Positions 1-10,148 of a DNA stretch of 64,000 nucleotides are shown piece after piece. The stretch spans positions 186,001 to 250,000 of the forward strand of contig NZ_JAGSPN010000006.1 in assembly GCF_018139685.1 (NCBI RefSeq). The letters run 5' to 3'. How positions within the stretch are numbered: the stretch's first letter is position 1; each line of letters opens with the position of its first letter. Below the pieces are notes generated by a model that was not told the DNA's origin, ran no database searches, and saw nothing but the letters and a program-made list of their open reading frames with translations. A program made the position numbers and the translations under genes. The stretch is from Cognatundibacterium luofuense (GTDB lineage Bacteria; Pseudomonadota; Gammaproteobacteria; Burkholderiales; Burkholderiaceae_D).

Positions 1-3000
1 TATTCTGGCGTATCGCTATATCCCGATTGCAGCATTGCCGAGCTATAACACGCCGGTAATCAACGTAGGTGCAAACTTGCCGGGTGCGAGTCCGGAAACG
101 ATGGCGACTTCGGTCGCGTTGCCGCTGGAAAAGCAATTTGCCACGATTCCCGGTTTGTCGGTGATCAGCTCGAATAACACGCTGGGCAACACCTCGCTGA
201 CGCTGGAATTTGATCAGAACCGGAATATCGATGCCGCCGCAGTCGATGTGCAGGCTGCATTGCTGCGCGCGCAACGTTCGCTGCCGGTGGAAATGACATC
301 GCCGCCGTCTTACCGCAAAGTGAATCCGGCGGATGCACCGGTGCTGTTTATTGCACTGCAGTCTCCGTCGCTGAGTCTGGCGGAACTGACAAGTTATGCA
401 GAGCATCTGATTTCGCCATCGCTGTCCACGCTGGAAGGTGTGGCGCAGGTGAATATCTTCGGTATCAAGCGTTATGCCGTGCGTATCCGCGTGAATCCGG
501 GCGCGCTGGCAGCACGTAATCTGACACTGGACGAGCTCTCTGCGGCAATCCGCACAGCGAATGCCAACACGCCCGCAGGAACACTGGACGGCGACAAACA
601 GACGCTGACGATTCTGGCAAACCGCCAGTTACAAAGTGCAGCGGAATTTGCCAATCTGGTGGTCAGCAATAAAGGTGGTCAGGTTGTGCGTTTGCGTGAT
701 GTCGCAACGGTGGAAGACAGTTACGAGCAAGTCAAAACCGCGGCCAATTTCATGGGTGAAAGTTCGATTACGCTGGCCATTCAGCGCCAGTCAGATGCGA
801 ACACGGTGAAGGTGGTGGATTCGATCAAAGCGGCGCTGCCGGGCTTCCAGGCGCAGTTGCCGGAATCCGTCAAAATGACGCTGGTGAATGACCGTTCCGT
901 ATCGATCCGCGAAGCGCTGCATGACGTGAATCTGACCATGATCCTGACCATCGTGCTGGTGGTGGTGGTGATTTTCCTGTTCCTGCGCCGTCTGGTCGCC
1001 ACCGTGATTCCTACACTGTCTTTACCGGTATCTATTGTTGGTGCCATCAGTTTGCTGTGGGGCTTTGGCTATACGCTGGATAATATTTCGCTGCTGGGCC
1101 TGACACTGGCGGTCGGGCTGGTGGTAGACGATGCGATTGTGATGCTGGAAAACATCATGCGTCATATTGAAATGGGAGAAAAACCGTTTCAGGCCGCGCT
1201 GAAAGGCTCACGCGAAGTTGGTTTTACGATTATTTCGATTTCCACTTCGCTGGTGGCTGTGTTTATTCCTATCTTCTTTATGCCGGGTGTCATCGGTCAG
1301 TTGTTCCATGAATTTGCGGTGATTGTCAGTCTCGCGATTCTGGCTTCTGCCTTTGTGTCGCTGACACTGGTGCCGATGCTGGCAGCGCAATTCCTGCGCA
1401 GTGAGCATGAAATGAAGGAGCCGCCGAAAGCGATTGCTGCGATACTGCACAGCTTTGAATCTGCTTTCGACGCGTCGCTGAAGTTTTATACGCGCTGGCT
1501 GGATGCAGCACTCGCGCATCGCAAAACTGTGCTGATGGTTGCGCTGGGTACGTTCGCGGCAACCGCCTATCTGTTTAACGATATTCCGAAAGGCTTTTTC
1601 CCGCAGGAAGATATCGGTCAGATTAACGTAACAACGGAAGCTTCTGAGGAAACCTCTTTCCCGGCCATGGTGCAGTTGCAGGACAAAGTGGCGCGCATTA
1701 TCCGTGAAGACCCGAATGTGGCAACCGCGACCTCGTTTAATGGTGGCAGTGGCGCGCAGAATAACGGCCGTATGTTTATTAACCTGAAGCCGCGCGGTGA
1801 ACGTAAGCCGATGAAAGATGTGGTCGATGGCTTGCGTAAAAAAGTCGCGGAAGTGCCGGGTATTACCGTGTTCTTCCGTCCGACGCAGAATCTGCAACTG
1901 GGCGGACGTCAGAGTAAGAGTCAGTACCAGTACATTCTGCAAAGTGTGGAAGCCGGTGAACTGAATGGCTGGGCGAACAAGCTGCAGGAAAAACTGCGTA
2001 CTGATCCTGGCTTTAAAGACGTGACGACCGATGCGCAGCTGAAAGGTTTGCAGGCATCGGTGGATATCGACCGTGACCGTGCGAATACCTATGGTGTTGG
2101 CATGGATGCGATTCGTTCTGCGCTGTATAGTGCATTTGGTGAGCGTCAGGTTTCGACCATGTTTACCAGCGTGGACAGCTATCAAGTCATCATGGAAGTC
2201 GCGCCGGATCAGAAAAAAGATGAGAACGCAATTGAAGGGATTTACGTCCGTACCAATACCGGCAGCCTGATTCCGCTGAGCAGTGTGGCGACCGTGCGCC
2301 GTACCGTTGGCCCGACCTCGATTAACCACGTAGGTCAGTTGCAGGCGGTCACGGTATCGTTCAATCTGTCGCCGGAACTGGCGCTGGGTGAGGCGACCAC
2401 TCGTATTGAAAAATTCCGTGATGAAATCAAAATGCCGTCGTCCATTATCACCACATACGGTGGCGATGCGGCGGTGTTTAAAGATACGCAATCCGGTCAG
2501 GTGGTACTGATTGTGGCGGCCTTGCTGGTGATTTATGTGCTGCTGGGTGTGCTGTATGAAAGTTATATTCACCCGATTACGATTCTGGCCGGTTTGCCAT
2601 CGGCAGCAGTGGGGGCTTTGCTGACACTGAAATGGTTTGGCGAAGATCTGACCCTGATTGCGACGATTGGTATTCTGTTGCTGATCGGTATCGTCAAGAA
2701 AAACGCGATCATGATGATTGACTTCGCACTGGACGCGCAACGCCATCACGGCATGACACCGGCAGAAGCGATCCGCGAAGCCTGTATTCAGCGTTTCCGT
2801 CCTATCATGATGACCACGCTGGCGGCAGCGGTTGGTGCGCTGCCAATTGCTTTGGGTCTGGGTGCAGGTGCAGAATTGCGTCAGCCGCTGGGTCTGGCGG
2901 TGGTCGGTGGTCTGGTGTTTTCACAGGCGATTACCCTGTTCATCACGCCGGTGATTTATCTGGCGCTGGATAAATACAGTGGTAAAGGCCCGATTACCGG

Positions 3001-3043
3001 CGATGATCTGCACGACGCATCGTCTTCATCTGCCAAAGTCTGA
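1..3043 (+). CDS. RND multidrug efflux permease, MdtB/MdtC-like (5' end outside window)
   Basis: Inner-membrane proton-driven pump of the HAE-1 RND family, which extrudes drugs or other amphiphiles through an adaptor and a TolC-type channel. The frame is open from base 2, so the start codon and first ~20 residues (first membrane helix) lie upstream. Visible landmarks are the PGASPETMA segment near the start, the proton-relay Asp pair in VGLVVDDAIV (about codon 365 from base 35) and the matching Lys in GIVKKNAIMM near the C-terminus. A strong terminator follows at once. Its adaptor is presumably upstream, outside the window. The permease at 61000 belongs to a separate system. Family certain; substrate unknown. 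Confidence 0.93.
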   Translation, partial: ILAYRYIPIAALPSYNTPVINVGANLPGASPETMATSVALPLEKQFATIPGLSVISSNNTLGNTSLTLEFDQNRNIDAAAVDVQAALLRAQRSLPVEMTSPPSYRKVNPADAPVLFIALQSPSLSLAELTSYAEHLISPSLSTLEGVAQVNIFGIKRYAVRIRVNPGALAARNLTLDELSAAIRTANANTPAGTLDGDKQTLTILANRQLQSAAEFANLVVSNKGGQVVRLRDVATVEDSYEQVKTAANFMGESSITLAIQRQSDANTVKVVDSIKAALPGFQAQLPESVKMTLVNDRSVSIREALHDVNLTMILTIVLVVVVIFLFLRRLVATVIPTLSLPVSIVGAISLLWGFGYTLDNISLLGLTLAVGLVVDDAIVMLENIMRHIEMGEKPFQAALKGSREVGFTIISISTSLVAVFIPIFFMPGVIGQLFHEFAVIVSLAILASAFVSLTLVPMLAAQFLRSEHEMKEPPKAIAAILHSFESAFDASLKFYTRWLDAALAHRKTVLMVALGTFAATAYLFNDIPKGFFPQEDIGQINVTTEASEETSFPAMVQLQDKVARIIREDPNVATATSFNGGSGAQNNGRMFINLKPRGERKPMKDVVDGLRKKVAEVPGITVFFRPTQNLQLGGRQSKSQYQYILQSVEAGELNGWANKLQEKLRTDPGFKDVTTDAQLKGLQASVDIDRDRANTYGVGMDAIRSALYSAFGERQVSTMFTSVDSYQVIMEVAPDQKKDENAIEGIYVRTNTGSLIPLSSVATVRRTVGPTSINHVGQLQAVTVSFNLSPELALGEATTRIEKFRDEIKMPSSIITTYGGDAAVFKDTQSGQVVLIVAALLVIYVLLGVLYESYIHPITILAGLPSAAVGALLTLKWFGEDLTLIATIGILLLIGIVKKNAIMMIDFALDAQRHHGMTPAEAIREACIQRFRPIMMTTLAAAVGALPIALGLGAGAELRQPLGLAVVGGLVFSQAITLFITPVIYLALDKYSGKGPITGDDLHDASSSSAKV

Positions 3044-3080
3044 AGCAAAGATACACTGAGCAGAACAAGCCTGCAGGACA

Positions 3081-3118
3081 AAAGCCCCGCTTTCTGAAAA
3101 GACAGCGGGGCTTTTTTT
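3081..3118 (+). terminator. Rho-independent terminator of the RND permease gene
   Basis: A 10-bp GC-rich stem (AAAGCCCCGC paired with GCGGGGCTTT) is followed by a run of T, 38 bp after the permease stop codon. Confidence 0.93.
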
Positions 3119-3165
3119 CGGACAATGCGAAGGCGTCCGGCAGGCCGGAGCAGGCCCAGAATGCC

Positions 3166-3275
3166 TGAAAAATGGCTAAAAACGGGTCAAATGCGGAGTC
3201 TGGCACAGCGATCCGGCGGTCGTCGGCAGAAAGTCCGGGCTTCCGGAAATCACAAATGACGATAATTGCACAATG
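3166..3275 (+). repeat. Dispersed intergenic repeat, copy A
   Basis: One of at least four ~110-bp related intergenic sequences in this window. The conserved core CGTCGGCAGAAAGTC is at 3221-3235. It is flanked on the left by a TCAAATGCGGAGT block and on the right by TTCCGGAAAT and then TGACGATAATTGCACA. ATCCGG and CCGGAA around the core could pair as a hairpin. The rest of the 306-bp gap between the terminator and the MarR gene holds nothing else I can identify. Confidence 0.75.
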
Positions 3276-3349
3276 GGTGCTCGCAAAGCAGTTGCAGACA
3301 GTGCCGGATACGGGTGTTCCGGCAGAACAACCAGCGGCAGGTAAGGCGA

Positions 3350-3808
3350 TCAGGTGGCGTCGCTCAGATGCTGTTTCAGCTTGATCAGCGCCTGTTCCAG
3401 CGTATCGAAATCTTCGTCTGCGTAATCGGTAAAGCGGCGTGCGCCGGTCGCAACCACTTGCGGGAACACTTCATCAAACAAGCGCTCACCTTCCGCTGTC
3501 AGGCGGATAAATAACTGGCGGCGGTCATCATTGCCGCGTTCACGGTGTATCCAGCCTTTTTGTTCCAGCCGGTCCAGCACGCCGGTCAGCGTACCTTTGG
3601 TAATCAGGGTTTTTTCGCCGAGTTCTTTGCAAGTCATGCCGGGCGTGTTGCCAAGCGTGGCGATGATATCGAACTGGGAATGGGTCAGCCCGAACTGGCG
3701 CACCGTGCGTGCCGATGCCAGTTCAAACAATTGCATACATTCGGAGAGCAGACGGATGCTGCGCAGATAGTTCTTAGCCATAAGGGAGGAATAATCAGGT
3801 TTCCGCAC
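3350..3808 (-). CDS. MarR-family transcriptional regulator
   Basis: Winged-helix repressor of 152 aa, the usual MarR length. The DNA-binding core spans roughly residues 40-110: the SQFDIIATLG helix, the recognition region TLITKGTLTGVLDRLEQKG and the wing motif DDRRQLFIRLT. MarR proteins bind short palindromes and often control efflux or oxidative-stress genes. The start is uncertain: GTG at 3808 gives the full frame, ATG at 3781 gives 143 aa, and neither has a clear ribosome binding site. It is transcribed in the same direction as the b561-YceI operon upstream, whose promoter carries a MarR-like palindrome (5869-5890), so it is a candidate regulator of that operon. That link is inference. Confidence 0.9.
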   Translation of the reverse strand: MRKPDYSSLMAKNYLRSIRLLSECMQLFELASARTVRQFGLTHSQFDIIATLGNTPGMTCKELGEKTLITKGTLTGVLDRLEQKGWIHRERGNDDRRQLFIRLTAEGERLFDEVFPQVVATGARRFTDYADEDFDTLEQALIKLKQHLSDAT

Positions 3809-3978
3809 CGGGCATCATGTCTGGCCGGCAACTGCGGTAAAGCCCGCATTATACGGACAGGGTAGCGTTGCAGCCAGATCGCTTTGTCAGATGGCAACCG
3901 GCGCTGCGACAGGCAGCATCCGGTTGCGTGCTGAATGCAGCCTGAAGCTGTATTCAGCTGTACTCAGCGTTACTGAGC

Positions 3979-4551
3979 TTAGTCAACTTTCACTGCTTCA
4001 ACCTGAATCGACAGGCGTACTTCCGGTTTGAAGCCATATTGCAGACCGTAAGTCAGACCGAAGTCAGCGCGGTTAAATTCTGCAGATGCGTCAGCACCGC
4101 AGACTTCTTTTTTCAGCATCGGATGCATGATGCACTTGAACTGATTGATTTTCAGTGTCAGTGGTTTTGTCACGCCCATGAATGTGAATTCACCGTCAAC
4201 AGCCACTGGCTTGTCGCCTTCAAAACGTACGGCACTGCCTTTGTAAGTTGCAGTCGGGAATTTTTCAACATTGAACATATCCGCAGATTTCGCGTGATCG
4301 TCCATTTTTTTCATGCCGAAGTTCACCGATGTTGCATCGATAGTGATGTCAACAGTACCGGTTTTTTTCGCTTTATCCAGCGTGATTTTGCCGCTGGATT
4401 TGTCGAACTTACCGCGCCATACAGACAGACCGCCGAAATGGTCTGCTTCAAAGCTTGGGTAAGTGTGGGTTGGGTCGATAACGTAGTTATCAGCGAATAC
4501 CGGTGCAGCAGCGATCAGGGATAAAGCGGCAACGAGTTTTTTTACAGACAT
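3979..4551 (-). CDS. YceI-family periplasmic lipid-binding protein (copy 1)
   Basis: Secreted protein of 190 aa with a signal peptide (residues 1 to about 21, ending PVFA) and then the YceI lipocalin-like beta barrel. YceI proteins bind isoprenoid lipids such as ubiquinone precursors in the periplasm. The start at 4551 is preceded by GGAG at good spacing; a longer reading frame upstream has no support. It lies 173 bp downstream of a second YceI gene and after a cytochrome b561 gene, a classic combination suggesting a periplasmic quinone or redox role. The two YceI proteins are clearly divergent paralogues. The intergenic gap contains a small hairpin (CCCGTCAG/CTGACGGG, 4589-4606) without a U tract. 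Confidence 0.92.
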   Translation of the reverse strand: MSVKKLVAALSLIAAAPVFADNYVIDPTHTYPSFEADHFGGLSVWRGKFDKSSGKITLDKAKKTGTVDITIDATSVNFGMKKMDDHAKSADMFNVEKFPTATYKGSAVRFEGDKPVAVDGEFTFMGVTKPLTLKINQFKCIMHPMLKKEVCGADASAEFNRADFGLTYGLQYGFKPEVRLSIQVEAVKVD

Positions 4552-4724
4552 GAGAAACTCCAGTGGATTGGTGGGTTGCGTTAATCCCGTCAGTTTTTCT
4601 GACGGGTATCTTAATAAAACAATTGAATTTGAGTCGACTTGGTTCAGATAAATTCGGATGAAGTCGGCTGAATTCGATTTGATCGGGTAAAACAATACGT
4701 ACAGCCTGCACGTATCGCGACTGA

Positions 4725-5294
4725 TCACGGATTCGTCACGATATGGAAGCGGATCACAACTTCATCCGCCACCATGCTGGTATCTTTCCATTCGCCTTCG
4801 CCAATGTTGTAGGTCAGGCGTTTGATTGGCAGCGTGCCGTCAAAAATCTGGCTGTTACCTTCTTTTTTCAGAGTGACCGGAAAGCTGACTGCAGTGGTTT
4901 TTCCTTTGATGGTCAGGTTGCCGGTCACTTCCAGCTTGCCGCCCGCAGCCTGCTTCATGCCGGTGCTGACGAAATTCGCTTTCGGAAACTGCGGTGCGTT
5001 AAACCATTCTTTTTTTTGTACTTCTTTGTTGTACTGCGCATCGCCCAGATCAAAGCTGGCAACATCCAGATCGAAACTGGCTTTGGATGTGGTAACTGCA
5101 GCGGCATTGAAGTCAATGGCAGCATTGAATTTCTTAAAGGTGGCATCGACCGGTACATTCATTTGTTTGAATGTAATCGCAACCTGGCTTTTCGCTGCAT
5201 CGACTTTCAGTGGAGCAGCCTGCGCGAGCAAAGGCAAACCGGCAACGAGGCTCAGGGTGATGGCGGAGCGGGTGATTTTAGAAACGAGTGACAT
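4725..5294 (-). CDS. YceI-family periplasmic protein (copy 2)
   Basis: 189-aa protein with a clear signal peptide ending LLAQA, then a YceI barrel ([16 protein letters not shown] onwards). An AAGGAAT ribosome binding site precedes the ATG. The gene starts only 3 bp after the stop of the cytochrome b561 gene, so the two are surely cotranscribed. It is more diverged from the canonical YceI pattern than copy 1 (for example [12 protein letters not shown] where copy 1 has [13 protein letters not shown]). In this family the paralogue paired with b561 is thought to bind a quinone-like lipid; here that is inferred from family and context only. Confidence 0.92.
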   Translation of the reverse strand: MSLVSKITRSAITLSLVAGLPLLAQAAPLKVDAAKSQVAITFKQMNVPVDATFKKFNAAIDFNAAAVTTSKASFDLDVASFDLGDAQYNKEVQKKEWFNAPQFPKANFVSTGMKQAAGGKLEVTGNLTIKGKTTAVSFPVTLKKEGNSQIFDGTLPIKRLTYNIGEGEWKDTSMVADEVVIRFHIVTNP

Positions 5295-5297
5295 GTT

Positions 5298-5846
5298 TTA
5301 TTCCTTGTCAGATTGAGTGCCTGGCATCATGCGCAGGAAAATACGGTCTTTATCAATGACCTGATGTTTGATGGCGCCGGCGATATGCATCAGCAAGGTC
5401 ACCAGCATCAGTTTGGATAACACTTCGTGAATTTCTTCCAGTGTATGTTTCCATTCCGGTTGCGGAGGAAACGGTGCAGGCAGTTCAAATATGCCCAGAT
5501 ACACTACCGGATAGCCAGCGGCATAGGTATGCAGATAACCGGAAACAGGCACTGCGAACATCAGCACATACAAGGCCAGATGCGTACCGGCTGCCAGTTT
5601 TTCCTGCCATGCCGGTCCTGCTACCGGTGCAGGTACCTGACTCAGCAAGCGGCTGATCAGACGGAAGGCCGCCAGTCCGAGAACGGTAACGCCCAGCCAT
5701 TTATGCCAGGCATAAAACTGCAGTTTGGTCGGACTGATGCGCATATCGGTCATAATGAAGCCGAGCGTGAATGCGCCGATAATCAGCAAAGCCATCAGCC
5801 AGTGCAATGCGATCATGACGGGGGAATAACGGGAAGGCGTAGCCAT
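5298..5846 (-). CDS. Cytochrome b561 (CybB family)
   Basis: Four-helix inner-membrane dihaem b-type cytochrome, 182 aa, normal for the family. Candidate haem-ligand histidines sit in helix 1 (MIALHWLMAL), in KLQFYAWHKWLG, in the central HLALYV helix and in LLMHIAGAIKHQ near the C-terminus. The family oxidises ubiquinol and passes electrons to superoxide or other acceptors. The ATG is preceded by AGAGGAT. It is the first gene of the b561-YceI-YceI operon; its promoter overlaps a 22-bp palindrome (see 5869-5890). Confidence 0.94.
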   Translation of the reverse strand: MATPSRYSPVMIALHWLMALLIIGAFTLGFIMTDMRISPTKLQFYAWHKWLGVTVLGLAAFRLISRLLSQVPAPVAGPAWQEKLAAGTHLALYVLMFAVPVSGYLHTYAAGYPVVYLGIFELPAPFPPQPEWKHTLEEIHEVLSKLMLVTLLMHIAGAIKHQVIDKDRIFLRMMPGTQSDKE

Positions 5847-5868
5847 ACTATCCTCTGCAAAACAAATA

Positions 5869-5890
5869 ATTGGTTCTGATTAGAACTAAT
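5869..5890. promoter_or_regulatory. MarR-like palindromic operator at the cytochrome b561 promoter
   Basis: Inverted repeat ATTgGTTCTgattAGAACtAAT, with 8 of 9 positions per arm self-complementary around a 4-bp centre. On the minus strand it overlaps or directly follows a TATATT -10-like box, about 25 bp upstream of the b561 start codon, where a bound repressor would block RNA polymerase. The remainder of the 5891-6126 gap shows no gene and no further motif I can support. Confidence 0.6.
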
Positions 5891-6126
5891 ATAGCGCAAA
5901 TTAAAAAAGTTTGCACAAGTCCGCTGTATTTTCCGGAAATGCACCAGTACCTGCTGCCGGACGTGGCGTTCAGCAATGCTGTACTGATACCGGAAACACA
6001 GTTCTCATTAGGATAGCGGGGAATGCAGGAAGTTCAACAATTTGCCGATAAAGTGGCGCAGATCAGTGCAAATCAGCGTGCTTCAGCTTGAAGCAGCAAT
6101 GCAGCCGTAAAGAGTGCGGCCAATAA

Positions 6127-6159
6127 AAAAGCCAGCCTTTACGACAGGCTGGCTTTTTC
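6127..6159 (-). terminator. Terminator downstream of purB
   Basis: Stem GCCAGCC/GGCTGGC extended by A/T pairs (AAAAAGCCAGCC and its complement). Read on the minus strand it ends in a T run, 16 bp after the purB stop. It would also work on the plus strand. Confidence 0.88.
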
Positions 6160-6174
6160 TGACGCGGATACCGA

Positions 6175-7683
<1,509 letters not shown>

Positions 7684-7787
7684 TTAGCATTCCGCTCTGT
7701 TCTGTATCGGAACAGATTACGCATCAACTGTATCGTACGGAGGTTGAGATACGCAGTGCCGAGACCGCCGGGCCGCAAACTGGCCGG

Positions 7788-7796
7788 TGTTATAAT
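7788..7796 (+). promoter_or_regulatory. Extended -10 promoter of the glutathione transferase gene
   Basis: TGTTATAAT is a perfect extended -10 element 27 bp upstream of the ATG at 7824. No good -35 is seen, as is usual for extended -10 promoters. The rest of the 281-bp purB/gst gap shows nothing else I can name. Confidence 0.65.
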
Positions 7797-7823
7797 CCAG
7801 ACCAAACTTTACTGTGAAACGCT

Positions 7824-8435
7824 ATGAAACTGATCGGATCCACTACAAGTCCTTTTGTTCGCAAAGTCCGCGTTGTGATGGCGGAAAAAAAGCTGGATTA
7901 TGAGTTTGTACTGGAAAATGTGTGGGCAGCCGAAACACAAATCCAGCAAACTAATCCGCTGGGTAAAGTTCCCGCGCTGGTGATGGAAGACGGTAAAACC
8001 ATGGTCGATTCGCGCGTCATTGTTGAATATCTGGATACACTGACGCCGGTTGGTAAGCTGATCCCCGGACTGGGCCGTGAACGTGCCGATGTCAAATGCT
8101 GGGAAGCAATTGCAGACGGTGTGCTGGACGCGGCGATTCTGGTGCGTCTGGAGAAAACCCTGCGTCCGGCAGAGCAGCAAAGCCAGAGCTGGACAGATCG
8201 TCAGATGGGCAAGGTGGACGCCGGTTTGCAAACCCTGTCAGCACAACTCGGCGATCATCCGTATTACCTCGGCAATCATATGACGCTGGCAGATATTGCG
8301 GTCGCGTGTACAGTGGGCTGGCTGAGTTTCCGTTTCCCGGAATATGACTGGCGCACGCCGTACCCGAATCTGGCAAAGTTGTTCGAAAAATTATCGGAAC
8401 GACCGTCTTTCCGCGACACCGTGCCGTTTGCCTGA
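7824..8435 (+). CDS. Glutathione S-transferase family protein (YibF-like)
   Basis: 203-aa soluble protein with an N-terminal thioredoxin-like domain (residues 1 to about 78, with SPFVRKVRV at the start of helix 1 and GKVPALV before the cis-proline strand, then DSRVIVEYLD) and an all-helical C-terminal domain containing the N-capping box LADIAVA. Such proteins conjugate or reduce with glutathione, or serve as glutathione-dependent detoxification enzymes; the substrate cannot be told from sequence. Single gene with its own promoter and terminator. Confidence 0.92.
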   Translation: MKLIGSTTSPFVRKVRVVMAEKKLDYEFVLENVWAAETQIQQTNPLGKVPALVMEDGKTMVDSRVIVEYLDTLTPVGKLIPGLGRERADVKCWEAIADGVLDAAILVRLEKTLRPAEQQSQSWTDRQMGKVDAGLQTLSAQLGDHPYYLGNHMTLADIAVACTVGWLSFRFPEYDWRTPYPNLAKLFEKLSERPSFRDTVPFA

Positions 8436-8452
8436 TCATCAGCACACAAATC

Positions 8453-8481
8453 AAAATGGACGCCGCAGCGTCCATTTTTTT
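8453..8481. terminator. Terminator between gst and bfr (works both ways)
   Basis: AAATGGACG and CGTCCATTT form a 9-bp stem followed by T on the plus strand and A/T-rich sequence on the other, between two convergent genes. Confidence 0.88.
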
Positions 8482-8518
8482 ATCCGACTTTTTATCTGCC
8501 GCCAGCAGCAGAAAGCGC

Positions 8519-8995
8519 TTATTCGTCCTGCGCCATTTGGGATTGCAGATAATTCTGAATACCGATTTTATCGATCAGTTCCAGCTGGGTTTCCAGCCAG
8601 TCGATATGCTCTTCGGTATCTTCCAGAATCGCTAGCAGTAAATCACGCGATACATAATCGGCAGCCGCTTCGGCCGCAGCGATACCGTTTTTCACGGTTT
8701 GCTGTGCGCCCTGTTCCAGCTTCAGATCGCATTCCAGCATTTCTTTGGTGTCTTCACCGATCATGATTTTATGCAGCGCCTGCAGATTCGGCAGGCCGCC
8801 CAGCATCAGGATGCGGTCGATGAGTTTATCGGCATGTTTCATTTCACCGATGGATTCGTCGTATTCTTTCTTGGCGATTTTGTCGAAACCCCAGTGCTTA
8901 TACATGCGGGCATGCAGGAAATACTGGTTAATCGCGGTCAGTTCATTGGTCAGCTGGGCATTCAGCCACTGGATGACGGTTGCATCGCCTTTCAT
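8519..8995 (-). CDS. bfr: Bacterioferritin
   Basis: 158-aa haem-containing ferritin, identical in length to E. coli Bfr; 24 subunits form an iron-storage shell. Numbered from ATG 8995 (GGAAG upstream), ferroxidase ligands E18, E51, H54, E94 and H130 are present, as is M52, the axial haem ligand. Position 127, a glutamate ligand in E. coli, is Thr here (DTEEHIDW), with Glu at 128 and 129. The tonB-bfd-hemP iron operon lies just upstream on the same strand with its own terminator between, so bfr is a separate unit in an iron neighbourhood. The frame extends to 9013, but the start at 8995 fits the family. Confidence 0.97.
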   Translation of the reverse strand: MKGDATVIQWLNAQLTNELTAINQYFLHARMYKHWGFDKIAKKEYDESIGEMKHADKLIDRILMLGGLPNLQALHKIMIGEDTKEMLECDLKLEQGAQQTVKNGIAAAEAAADYVSRDLLLAILEDTEEHIDWLETQLELIDKIGIQNYLQSQMAQDE

Positions 8996-9133
8996 ACGGC
9001 TTCCTTTCTGCATGGTTCAGGTGAAATCCGCTTCATCATAGCAGTTGCGCTGATGCATCGCTACCGCGCTGCAACAGGCAGCGAAACGGGAAACGCGGAC
9101 AGCAGCGACAGTGCCGGGGCGGCGGATGTTGTG

Positions 9134-9182
9134 AAGAAAAAATAAAACGGGATGTGGCCGGTGCTTGCCGGTCCGCATCCCG
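9134..9182 (-). terminator. Terminator of the hemP-bfd-tonB operon
   Basis: On the minus strand a 14-position stem (CGGGATGCGG-ACCGG pairing across 9148-9182, with one mismatch) is followed by TTTTATTTTTTC, 28 bp after the tonB stop. Confidence 0.85.
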
Positions 9183-9209
9183 CAAAGGGTAAGTCAGGGA
9201 ATTGCTGGC

Positions 9210-9902
9210 TCAGTTATCGATGGAAAAATTGATGGTTGCAGTCGCAATCATTGCCAGGGCTTTGCCATCTTCAATATACGGTTTGAACAGCGCGCGCTGA
9301 ATCGCGATACGGGCTGCATCATCCAGACGTTGCGAACCGGACGATTGCTGGATATCGATTTTTTCAGCCTGACCTTTGTCATTCACCAGTACGCGCATCA
9401 CGACTTTGCCTTCTTCTCCCATACGGCGTGCCATGGCCGGATATTCCGGACGCGGCTGGCGCAGGTATTCGACGGCGGAAACCACTTTCGGGCCTGCGCT
9501 GACCGGGGCTGCCGGTGCCGCCACGGGTGCGGCTGGCTGATGGCTGCTGACCGGTTCTGCACGCGGCGCCGGTTCCGGACTGGCGCTGATGGTGGCAACC
9601 ACCGGTTGCACCGGTGCTGCAGCAGGCGCAATCACGGCCGGTGCAGTGGTGGTCTGGGTAGTTTTTGGTTTTGGCAGCTCAGGCTGCATTTTCGGTGGCG
9701 CGGGTGGCGATGGCGGTGCAATCAGCGTCATGACCACTTCTTTAGGCTGACTGGCAGGCACAGTAATGCCTTGCAGTAAGGCCATGGCGAGACCGACGTG
9801 GGCCAGCAGAATCACGCCGACGGAAATCCATTTACCGGAAGCCGGCGCACTATTCACATGAAAACTGAGCGAAGGGCCGGAAGAGAGGGCGGGGGACATC
9901 AT
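9210..9902 (-). CDS. tonB: TonB energy-transducing protein
   Basis: Links the inner-membrane proton gradient to outer-membrane siderophore or haem receptors. The layout is classical: short cytoplasmic N-terminus, one membrane anchor (about residues 23-43, WISVGVILLAHVGLAMALL), a long Pro/Ala/Lys-rich periplasm-spanning segment, and a C-terminal TonB domain beginning near RPEYPAMARRMGEEGKVV. It is 230 aa from ATG 9902; the alternative ATG at 9899 is adjacent. The start overlaps the bfd stop as ATGA, so translation is coupled, with AAGGAG upstream. No exbB or exbD follows; they must lie elsewhere or be shared. Confidence 0.92.
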   Translation of the reverse strand: MMSPALSSGPSLSFHVNSAPASGKWISVGVILLAHVGLAMALLQGITVPASQPKEVVMTLIAPPSPPAPPKMQPELPKPKTTQTTTAPAVIAPAAAPVQPVVATISASPEPAPRAEPVSSHQPAAPVAAPAAPVSAGPKVVSAVEYLRQPRPEYPAMARRMGEEGKVVMRVLVNDKGQAEKIDIQQSSGSQRLDDAARIAIQRALFKPYIEDGKALAMIATATINFSIDN

Positions 9903-10135
9903 GCTGCGACAGCTCCTTGTCCGAGTTGCAGGCCATTCAGCAAACGCTGAACGCCGGGGCTGAGAATAATGGCTGGCTGATGTTCGCGCAGAATCTGGCG
10001 TGCGCAGCCTGCGCATTTGCCGCAGGTGCTGCCGATCTGTAATTCCTGACGTAAATCTGCAAAGCTTTCCGCGCCGGCATCAATGCTGCGGCGGATACGC
10101 GAATCAGAGACGTTATGGCAAACACAGACAATCAT
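9899..10135 (-). CDS. bfd: Bacterioferritin-associated ferredoxin
   Basis: 78-aa [2Fe-2S] protein that reduces the haem of bacterioferritin to release stored iron. The four cluster cysteines are at positions 4, 6, 38 and 41 (CVC near the N-terminus and TCGKCAGC). A fifth Cys is at 44. A GAGGAAACC ribosome binding site precedes the ATG. It is third in the hemP operon and overlaps tonB. Its partner bfr is 0.9 kb downstream. Placement behind a Fur site fits its known induction by iron starvation. Confidence 0.95.
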   Translation of the reverse strand: MIVCVCHNVSDSRIRRSIDAGAESFADLRQELQIGSTCGKCAGCARQILREHQPAIILSPGVQRLLNGLQLGQGAVAA

Positions 10136-10148
10136 GGTTTCCTCTTGG

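Noticed and set aside
1208-2749. 513-codon open frame antisense to the RND permease
   Set aside because: Shadow of the real gene: composition is His/Arg/Gln-rich, with no domain, start context or terminator.
3172-3384. Small ORFs inside the dispersed repeat copies (also near 29032-29517 and 40865-41104)
   Set aside because: They give similar peptides only because the DNA repeats are similar; no ribosome binding sites, and frames differ between copies.
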